Below are positions 23,386 through 32,277 of a stretch of 64,000 nucleotides of DNA, piece after piece. Every line of letters begins with the position of its first letter. The stretch's first letter is position 1. The notes beneath the pieces are model-generated. The model saw nothing but the letters and a program-made list of their open reading frames with translations. It was not told where the DNA came from and ran no database searches. Origin of the DNA: Cordilura impudica (taxonomy: Eukaryota; Arthropoda; Insecta; Diptera; Scathophagidae); NCBI GenBank assembly GCA_963682025.1, contig OY821518.1, positions 28,867,991-28,931,990 on the forward strand. The letters are read 5' to 3'. A program made the translations under genes and the position numbers.

Positions 23386-24559
23386 TCATTTTGAGTGCAG
23401 GTTAAGCACCGATGCATTAATCTTGAATGCTCTGCACAAACTGCATTGTTGCAGGAACATCAATAGGCCCTTGTTTTGCGTTGACGACCGTACTCTGAAC
23501 GGCATAGTCGACATGATGGCCTGTTTGTCCTTAGCGCAAACGACGGTGCAGCTGCTTCTGTTGGTCTTAGTACTATCTAAAATGAAAAAATATATATAAC
23601 CATTCTGCTTTTGACCTTTAGAATTCTTAATTCTTACCTTGACATCAAATTCCTCCATTGCATTCCGTATCCTTGGATATGCAGTTATGCGAGTATTCAG
23701 GGCACGTTCTTCAATGTTGGGTAATGCCAATTGCTTAGTAAGCAGAAGGAGGAATGAGCGCCGTCTGTCACTTCTCTTCACTGGCTTCATCTCGTTGAAT
23801 ATTATGAATGCAGCTAATGCAGCGATGTCGAGCATATTGTAAAACATGGCAAGCGGCCAGCGCTTTGTTGAGCGCTTGTATACGTACCAAGCGTCTGGTC
23901 CATAGTATCAATGCCGGATTTGTTGGCATTGTAATCAAGAATGGCTAAGGGCTTCTTTTTTTCAGTTTCCATGTTCACATCGCAAGTGTAATGTTGTGTA
24001 GATAGCAAAATTACTGATTTATTCTTCCTGGGCACATATGAGCATAGTGCTATATCGCCTTTGTTGAACCCAAACAATGTGCTGTTGATTGGCCGCGTAC
24101 GATTTTTATGTAACTCCCGAGGCACAAATGTTTTGTTACAGCGTACTGTTCCAACATATGCAGTTTTCTTTCTCATCATAATACGCTTTCTCATCAATGT
24201 ACTGAAGAAATTGTCAGCATAAATTGTGCGGCCAGAATCAAAATATTTATCCGCAAGAGCAAGTATAACGTTCTGCCCTTGATTTATTGGTCAGGCAATT
24301 TACCAGAATAAATCATTCCTTTGACAGGATAGAATGATTTTGAGTCGCACAACCACCATACCTTTATACCATACTTGGTTGTCTTTGACGGAATATATTG
24401 TGTGAAGCGGGTACGGCCTCTGTATGGGAATAACTGCTCATCAACTGTCAGTGAATCATGCGGAGTGTAAGCTGCTGCTAAGTTAGACTGCAACATTTGC
24501 CAAATATTATCAATTGCCGCAGTTTTGTTGTTGATTAGTCGCTGCTGTCGTATTTCCAT
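23386..24559 (-). pseudogene. piggyBac-family transposase pseudogene, right copy
   Basis: Read on the minus strand, three frames together cover much of the catalytic core: SLTVDEQLFPYRGRTRFTQY (first Asp), YGIKVWWLCDSKSFYPVKG, TIYADNFFST (second Asp, near 24215), YVGTVRCNKTFVPREL, KPLAILDYNANKSGIDTMDQ (third Asp region near 23920), then MFYNMLDIAALAAFIIF and a C-terminal Cys-containing tail near 23400-23500. Frameshifts lie near 24284, 24195 and 23850. All three acidic motifs survive, so decay is fairly recent. The N-terminal acidic leader upstream of 24559 is absent. Confidence 0.85.
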
Positions 24560-24924
24560 TGTCGAATCTAAGGCATTGTTTTATGGACATAAAGCGATTA
24601 TACGACAATGCTGCTTTAAAATGTGTTCAAACAATAAAACAGCTAAAAAGAAGCCAAAATAAAGTTTATGTCTTAATGATTTCTTGTAATTTCAGTACAA
24701 GGTCCCTACGGACCTTCTCATGCGTTCCCGTACTACTCACCTTTAAATCTCAATAACGATTTTTGACAAAATTCTCTTGGAAAAGAGGGTAACTTTTGGG
24801 GTACCTTGTCCTGGCCGAAATAGGAGTAATTTCAGTTTGAAAATGAAAAAGGGCCCCTCGCTAACCGAAGGGTTAATTTGACAAAGCCTTTAATAGCAAA
24901 TGTGGAATACCTCGGAATCACTTT

Positions 24925-25518
24925 CAGAGTCGATTTAACGATGTCTACAGGTCGCAAATATGAATATATTGCAGAGGAATTTAGTACATAAATTTCTACC
25001 GGCCATATGATGAGCGCTGTTGAAATTGGCTAAGATCGGTTCATGTTCAGACCTAGTCCCCATACCAATGGCCCCTATGACATCGACTTAAATTGCCATA
25101 ATATCAAAATTATCATAAAGATATCTGTCAAATTGGGTTCGTATATGTTTATTAAATCCACCAATTAGTTGTCCAAAAATAAACCCCTTATGACAATTCC
25201 TAGTTATGGTCCTATGTGAAGCTGATTCCCAGTCTTCACATAAATCTTTCAAAAAACAAAAATATTGCACAGATTTTTTTCAAATTTTGTTTATATATGT
25301 TTTGCAAAAAATAAGTGACCTTACCAAATATGCTCAGGATCAGTCCATTTTTCGACCTGGTCGGTCCGATATGAAATTTTCCATATCTGCAGACAAAAAA
25401 TTAATAACAATGCCACTCAAATTTGGTTCGCGCTTATTTTCTATATCCAATTAGTTGGTCCGCATAGGGTATAGGATATCGTATAGTCGGTCTAGACCAA
25501 CTATAATTTTCTTACTTG
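24925..25518 (+). repeat. DINE-like repeat, 5'-truncated
   Basis: Enters in the 'gatttaacgatgtc' part without the GTCC tract, runs through the full body and ends GTCGGTCTAGACCAACTATA then TTTTCTTACTTGT. One base breaks the terminal palindrome. It lies just outside the piggyBac right end. Confidence 0.75.
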
Positions 25519-25539
25519 TAGATTCACATGTACACAATT

Positions 25540-25830
25540 CTAAAAGTACTTCATTCCTCACTATTTGGTGTAGAGGCTCCATTTTCAATACCAAGCTGCT
25601 GCAGATTATGGGGAAAATTTTAAGCCTAAGTAGTGCGACCCACTGGACCTGTTGCGATCAGGCTAATGTTTTCAAAAGGCAGACAGGCAGATGGACGGAC
25701 AGACATCGCCAGCTCTACTTCTCCTTTTATAATAATCAAGAATTTAGTGACCGGAATTTATTTTGATGCATTTCAAATGGACTGACAAACTGATTGACTG
25801 TGCACATTTGTGTGGAGGGTATTAAACTGA
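25540..25830 (+). repeat. Unnamed dispersed repeat, second copy
   Basis: Partner of 17100-17345, with an added GACGGACAGACA tract and a GTGTGGAGGGTATTAAA end. Confidence 0.45.
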
Positions 25831-26243
25831 GGTTGACCATTCTGAGCTGGTTATTCGTAGTGGATTTAATTCGTGGTAGGCATTATTAATCGCATCATTT
25901 AAAGCTGAAAAGTATTCTCAGTCATTCCAGTTCTAAATCCAGTTAAGTTTCCAATTTATACCAATATTTCCAGAGGTATATATACTCAAAATCAAGTAAG
26001 AAGTTATATATAATCGGTCTATGCCAAATTTAACCTTACCAAAATTGCTTTAACATTTAGAGACTGTAAAACGGAAGCCGACTTGGAGAAAATAGAATTT
26101 TAAATACGCTGTACATTTGGTGGTCTAAATCAGGTTAGTAACAGTATCAACAGTAAATATTTTATCACAATAGAAAATGGTTAACAGCTATTAATTCTAA
26201 ATGTCCTTATATGGGATGGTGGCACATATTTTTACGCTGATTA

Positions 26244-26605
26244 CACAGAAAAAAACAGGTTCATTGTGCGTACACACAGCAAAAATATTCGCCAATCAAA
26301 TTGTTCTAAAGTGGAACAACTGTATTTTCGATTGTATTAACAGAAATTTAATAGCATCTGTATATATTCTATTATGATAATATATTTACTGTTAAGACAA
26401 TTGACTTGTAATCATAGTGAACACGAAATTCGGTTTTTTGTGTGTACCAAATTTAATTTCCAACGAATTTGAATGAAGTTGATAATCGAGTTTCGAGTTG
26501 GTTAAGAACACAACTATTTCCTTAACAGTAAATATTTTATATTTTAAAATTTCTGTTGGTACAATCGAAAATAAATACAGTTGGCAAATTTAGAACACTT
26601 TGTGT
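26244..26605 (+). mobile_element. CACACAGAAAA MITE, outer copy of a self-nested pair
   Basis: Starts TA-CACAGAAAAAAACAGGTTC and resumes after an inner insertion with CCAAATTTAATT...CAACAACTGT-like sequence, ending near CTTTGTGT. The order of motifs (TTAACAGTAAATATTTTAT, TACAATCGAAAATA, CAGTTG..) matches the clean copy at 39416-39643. The right end is mutated and abuts the DINE-like repeat at 26608. Confidence 0.6.
26273..26444 (-). mobile_element. CACACAGAAAA MITE, inner copy inserted in its own family
   Basis: Flanked by TA at 26271-26272 and 26445-26446; starts CACACAGCAAAAATATTC and ends GGTTTTTTGTGTG. It is in reverse orientation within the outer copy, splitting it at a GTACC site. Confidence 0.7.
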
Positions 26606-26607
26606 TT

Positions 26608-27385
26608 ATACCCTATACCACTATATGGTTAGGGTATAATGACTTTGTGCTGCTGTTTGTAACTACCAAAACTATTTGACCTAGACCCATCTTTTATTAT
26701 ACCGATCGAATCAGAATCACTATCTGATCAGAATCACTATCTGATCAGAATCACTATCTGATTCGATTTAACGATGTCCGTCCGTCCGTCCGTCTGTGTG
26801 TCCATATAAAGCTTGTGATCAAACTACAGGTGGCAAATATGAATTTATTTTGATGAAGTTTGGTATATTTGCTTTTATTGGCTATAGGATGAATGCTGTT
26901 GAAATTGGTGAGAATCGGTCCATGTTCAGACCTAGCCCCCATACAAATAACCCCTATGAAATCGGCTTAAATTGCCATAAGATCCAAATTGTCATATAGA
27001 TCTTACTCAAATTGGGTTTGTATGCGTTTATTACATCCACTAATGAGTGGTTCAAAAATGATTCCTATGGGACAACTCTTAAAAAACAAAAATATTGCAC
27101 TGATTCTTCTCAAATTTTGTTTATATATATTTTAGCTTAATACAAGAGACTTTACCAAACATGGTCATGATTGGTCCATTTTTGGGCCTAGTCCCCATAT
27201 AGATATAGCATCCGATATGAACTTTTTCATATCTGCAGCCAAAAAAATTAATAAAAATCCCACTCAAATTTGGTTTATGTTTATTTTCTATATCCAGTTA
27301 GTTGGGCCTAAGAGATAGGTTCTCTAAACGCATGGTATAGGTATCGTATAGTCGGTCTAGACCGACTATAATTTTCTTACTTGTT
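26608..27385 (+). repeat. DINE-like Helentron-type repeat, full-length copy
   Basis: ATACCCTATACCACTATATGG start, GTCC tract near 26776-26793, terminal hairpin GTCGGTCTAGACCGAC and TTTTCTTACTTGTT end. A local triplication of a TCAGAATCACTATCTGA unit lies at about 26709-26763. Confidence 0.85.
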
Positions 27386-27422
27386 TTGTTTGTAGTTTTT
27401 CATAAATAAATATTATCATACA

Positions 27423-27788
27423 CTAGCAGACTTCAGCGCTCGAAATTCGAGTGCAATTTCTAGGCAGCTTTATTTTTCAACTTAGCCAATTCACAAACCA
27501 ACACTTTTATGGTTTATTATTATTGTGAATGAAGATAACAAACTCATTAACAAACACACTAACAAATTTAATAAAACACACATAAAAAATGTATAATTTT
27601 ATGTACGTGTTAGTAGCAACTTTAAATGCAATTTACTCAAAATAAAGGAACAAATGTAAAAATCTGTAAATCTACAAAGCGGCGAAATAGAAATACCTTT
27701 TAAATAATCTACGTTTGATCAAAATCGGTATAAACGGTAGAACAAAACATCGGTCACAATAAATCGCCTAGCCTAATAATATTATAGA
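27423..27788 (-). mobile_element. Canonical non-autonomous Helitron, copy 1
   Basis: Read on the minus strand: 5' TCTATAATATTATTAGG, 3' hairpin GCACTCGAATTTCGAGCGC, then about 10 nt and CTAG. The flanks are A before TC and T after CTAG, the AT host site of Helitrons. At 366 bp with no open frame it depends on a helicase source elsewhere. It contains the uninterrupted target site that the DINE-like repeat occupies in the copy at 62999. Confidence 0.82.
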
Positions 27789-28605
27789 TTTAAGTTTTGC
27801 TTGCCAAGCATGACACATTTTCGATATCTTGGTCATAACCATGATTTCAGTTAACTCTTGCTCTCTAAGCAGATGATTTTTTTTCATTTTAGAAAAATTT
27901 CTTCTTAATTTTTTACGATTAACCTTAAAACAACCTATAAGAAATTCAATTACAAATAGACAAAGAAAACAAATTAATAGTTTATTAACAGTTGGAGTTG
28001 GAAAAAATATGTGTGTGTACGAGCACATCTATGAACAAATTGCATTTGTAATCAATACAAAAACACATTTAAACACCCAAAAAAACAAGAAAAGCACACA
28101 AAAGATAATTCCATAGCGAGTTACATGTATAAATGAAGCTTAGCACGCAACGCCAAGGTATACAATGACTTGTTCACGCGTTTATACTGCACCTCTTGAT
28201 TGTATCTAACTAAATTCTGATGCCCATGAAAGAAGAACTCATCATTGTCGTGGAAAAGTTTGAATGAAGATGTCATCAAAAGGAGTATTAACTTTTGATT
28301 TATAAAATTTACAAAAAATGCCATCTAAAAACATCTAGAAAATACAACGAACTATTTTATTTTTCCTCAAGTCAATAAAAACGACCTTGTTAAAATTATA
28401 AAAAATTTAAATTTTTTACTAAGTTAACTATGTAATTTTCTGTTTAATTCTGATCACTTTCAAAGTATGCTAAATTACCTAAGTTCTACTTTTGTGGCTA
28501 ATCTTAAAAAATTTTATATTTGTACAAATGGATTGTTTAATTAACATTAATAAATTATTAAAAATATAATATTAACTTTTGAAGATTTTTTTTTATCTAT
28601 TTCAC

Positions 28606-29580
28606 AATGTAATCACAAAAACAGCGTATGATGTAAGACGTGAGACAAAATCGGTGTGACTTATAATTGTGGTGATATAAAAATTGTATGTAATAACCTT
28701 TTTGCCCCTGTTTTCTGCATTATACTTTTTTTCACTTTTTAAGAACATTTATAATTAATTTCCTCAATCATTTAAAAGTATTCTTGGCGTTATAATTTAT
28801 TCTATATAAATAATACAATTATCACTGTATTTAATATTAATGGTAATCAAACGTAAATAAAAATAAAATATAAACGAATGACAGTAAATATATTTGAAAA
28901 TAAAATGAAGGCACGATTTTATTAGGAAGTGTATGGAGATAAAATCAGGGAGCGAATAGCGTTATAAAAATCGTTTGTTCTAAAACAGGGACCTAATTTC
29001 GGTATTCCATATGGAATTTTACTATCTTATTAAACATTTCTTTTTATAAACATTTATAATTAATTTTCTCAATCATTTAAAATTATTCATAATATTACAA
29101 TTTATTGCAAAAAAAAAAAAAAAAGTTTTTGAGCAAAATCACGAGATTTTAAACCAATTTGATGGGTAGAAGACATCTATGCGCTCAGGGGGTAAAAATC
29201 TATTTCACAATACAATCACTAAAACAGAGTAAGACAAAGACGGGGTAAGGTACGATTGTATTGGTGAAAATATTAGGAAGTGTTTGGATATAAAATGAAG
29301 GGATGATTTAATTAGGTGTTTGGAGATAAAATGAGGGAGCGAATAGCGTTATAAAAGCGTTTTGAAAAATTAAAAATGAAAAATTAATAAAGAAAAATGA
29401 AAAATGAATAAAGAAAAATGAAAAATATAAAATGAAAAAATAAAAATTAAAAACGAAAAACAAAAATTAAAAATAAAAATTTAAAAATGAAAAATGAAAA
29501 ATAAAAAATTAAAAACGAAAAGCAAAAAATTAAAAATATAAAATTAAGAATTAACCAGTTGAAACAAGAAATGATAATAT
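28606..29580 (+). repeat. AT-core repeat family, broken copy
   Basis: Two partial starts: 'cagcgtatgatgtaagacg' near 28622 and a second, ACATCTATGCGCTCAGGGGG near 29169. A segment with 'ggagataaaat.agggagcgaatagcgttataaaa' appears twice (about 28933 and 29322). The GAAAAATGAAAAAT core is at 29370-29540 and 'aaccagttgaaa' near 29552. The distal end is not intact. Confidence 0.55.
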
Positions 29581-29672
29581 ATATTTTTATTATTATTGGT
29601 CCGACTAGTCTGATCAGGCCTAGATTTTACTTTGCTACTCACATTAATAAACTATTGACTCACACAATGGTA

Positions 29673-30938
29673 AAGGGTTTTTCAACAGGGACGCTACAAA
29701 AGTAGAAAGATAGGGACAATAAGCGACGCCATATTTCTTGCCACTCCTTTAACATTTCTCTTCAGTAAGGTTTGCCATTTCATGATGGAAAGATATACGA
29801 TCCAACAACGAATCGAAATTATTAAAATTTACTACCGAAATTCGGAGTCAGTGGCCTCAACGTTAAGAGCGCTACGTCCAATTTATGGTCGTCATAATCG
29901 TCCTAGCAGATCAACAATTGAGCATCTAGTGGAAAAATTTGTGAGACAAAGAAGTGCCCGTAGTGTCGAGAATATTGCTGCCGCTAAGGCTTAAGTTGAA
30001 GAAAGCCCAAATGTGTCTCTCACACGTCGTTCTCAAGCATTGGGTATCTCTGTGATGTCGTTGTGGCGAATTTTGCGAAAAGATCTTGGCCTACATCCTT
30101 ACAAGATCAAATTGACGCAAGAACTGAAGCCGTTTCACCACCAGAAGCGTCGTATGTTCGTGAATTGGGCTGAGCAACAACTTGAAAATGATTCGGATTT
30201 TCATCGAAAAATCATGTTCAGCGATGAGGCTCATTTCTGGCTGAATGGCTTCGTCAATAAACAAAATATGCGTTATTGGTCAGACAGCAATCCACACGTA
30301 CTCCATGAGTCATCATTGCATCCCGAAAAAATTACGGTTTGGTGCGGTTTATGGGCCGGCGGCGTCATTGGACCGTACTTCTTCCGTGATGATCAAGACC
30401 GGCACATTACTGTGATTGGGAATCGCTACCGTTCAATGATAACCGAATATTTTTGGCCCCAGTTGGATGATATGGACTTGGAGGACATGTGGTTCCAACA
30501 GGACGGCGCCACAAGCCACACAGCGAATGTCACAATCAATTTATTGGAAACCAAGTTTGAAGAGCGTGTTATCTCACGAAATGGTCCAGTCGATTGGCCG
30601 CCTCGGTCGTGCGATTTGACGCCGTTGGATTATTTCCTGTAGGGCTACGTCAAGTCTGTGGTCTATGCCAACAAGCCAGCGACGATTGATGAACTTCGTA
30701 CGAATATCGAACGTGAAATTGCAGCAGTATCGGCCGATTTATGCTTGAAAACCGTCGAAAATTGGATTCAGCGTCTGGACTTCTGCAAGCGTGCCCATGG
30801 TGGCCATACAAAAAAGATCGATTTCCATACATAATGACATCGAACGTACTTTCACAGTAATAACGAATCTCATTGATATCCAAAACCGTTTTTGTTTTAT
30901 TTAAAAAACTTTTGTAGCGCTGTTATTGAAAAACCCTT
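29673..30938 (+). mobile_element. DD41D (rosa-type) mariner, copy 2
   Basis: Complete 1266-bp element flanked by TA at 29671-29672 and 30939-30940, with inverted ends AAGGGTTTTTCAACAGGGAC and, reverse-complemented, AAGGGTTTTTCAATAACAGC followed on both by GCTACAAAAGT. It is the intact reference for the nested copy at 21246-23300. Confidence 0.92.
29782..30834 (+). pseudogene. DD41D mariner transposase, copy 2 (two in-frame stops)
   Basis: From ATG 29782 to TAA 30834 the frame is continuous (351 codons) except for TAA at 29991-29993 and TAG at 30640-30642. Catalytic triad: IMFSDEAHFWLNG (first Asp), WFQQDGATSHTAN (second Asp), LTPLDYFL (third Asp), with 41 residues between second and third, the DD41D spacing of the rosa lineage described from Ceratitis. 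Compared with copy 1 it lacks about 14 codons after LVEKF. The TAG replaces the Trp codon expected after YFL. The C-terminus ends ..KRAHGGHTKKIDFHT. Nearly functional in appearance but interrupted. Confidence 0.9.
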
Positions 30939-30940
30939 TA

Positions 30941-31870
30941 CAAAGCTCTCTCTAACATAGCACTGATATGATTCCGTCCATTTTAGCTGAACCTCTTAAA
31001 TTAATGAAGTAGTTTCAAGACTAACTATCATATTACTCCAGATATTTGATAATAAATATTTAAGTTGTATGATTCCTACTTGATTATATAATATATGGAC
31101 TCACAAAGATATCAAATATTTATTTCGTGGCATGACCAATATTCCGATCCCGCCTATTTTTAGCTGACTTCTGATATTTTTGATCTATATTTGTGGACTT
31201 CACATACAGTTTCAAGGCTAGTTAGTTCTATATATTTGACTTTGTGTGGAGGGTACACGCCCCTTGTCCAACACAGCGCATTTTTGGCTAGATTATATAC
31301 AAAATCTTAATTTTACAAACAAATGATCAAACGGTTGTCAGATTTAACTGTCTAACAAAGTTTTTACAGATCTTAACACACAATCTGATAAGGATCTAAG
31401 AGAAAGCTAGGATGTACCATCACTTTAGAGCGCAGAGCGGTAATCGTCGAGTGAAAGCATAATGAATAAATTCAAGATGTAATTAAAACCACCTCTAACT
31501 CCTCCTCACTCTAACGCTCAAATAGTGCAGGATCTGAAGCATCATACTAAATTTTCTTTTTAGCACTTAAGCAATTTTTGCGGTCATAAGTTTATGTAAG
31601 CTTATGCTAGGAAAAAGATATTTTAATTGAATATTTTTATCAATATGAGCTAGAGCTTCTTCCCAAAGTTCCAATGATTTCACTATGCAACCAGCGAAAA
31701 TTCCTCTGATAACCACTATAATTCTTTGATCCGCTATAGTCACCTAACTGCAAAAATCATCATTAATTCAACATCTAAGGTAAGGTTTTTAAAAATTTTT
31801 TTTTGAGAAAAATATGTTATTTCTACGTCGGTCGATATTTTTTTTTTTTGTGAAATTAACCCTTTATTTA
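30941..31870. other. AT-rich DNA without recognised genes
   Basis: No recognised element; one GTGTGGAGGGTA motif near 31247 recalls the repeat at 17100/25540. Confidence 0.4.
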
Positions 31871-31873
31871 TTA

Positions 31874-32219
31874 CTAGGAGATTCCAGAACTCGAAATTCG
31901 AGTGCAAATTCTAGGAAATTTTATTTTTTTAATTTTATAAAGACCCCACACAATTCAACTCATTTTAAATGAAGAAAACAAACTCAACATATTAACACAA
32001 ACAAATTTAATAAACACACCCATAATTTCATGTATGTGTGAGTAGCAACTTGAAATGATCATAACTCCAAAAAATATTCCAAACTATGAAAATATGTAAA
32101 TTTTTTGTAACAGCTGAAAAGAAATGCCTTTCAAATGATGTATTTTTTTGTCAAAATCGGGGTAAAACTGTGAAAGTGTAAAACTGTGAAAGAAATCGCT
32201 TTGCCTATTAATATTATAC
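31874..32219 (-). mobile_element. Non-autonomous Helitron, copy 2
   Basis: Starts CTAGGAGATTCCAGAACTCG (reverse of hairpin plus CTAG, with CTAG intact and A before it) and ends near CCTATTAATATTATACA, where TATAGA is expected. Otherwise collinear with 27423-27788. Its far end lies only about 60 bp before the LINE start codon. Confidence 0.7.
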
Positions 32220-32277
32220 ATACTATTATTTATCCGAATCGCCAAACAAACAGTCTCTAAATGATAAACCGAAACCT

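Larger units (their letters stand above)
21059..24872 (-). mobile_element. piggyBac-family element hosting a nested mariner and hAT
   Basis: Bounded by TTAA at 21055-21058 and 24873-24876, the piggyBac target duplication. The ends are imperfect inverted repeats: CTCTCCGTCTAGC on the left and, reverse-complemented, CCCTTCGGTTAGC on the right. A subterminal inverted repeat AAGGTCCGTAGGGACCT occurs at about 21095-21112 and, inverted, at about 24698-24716. The transposase relic (23386-24559) lies inside on the minus strand. A 2-kb mariner sits between the left end and the transposase. Confidence 0.8.
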
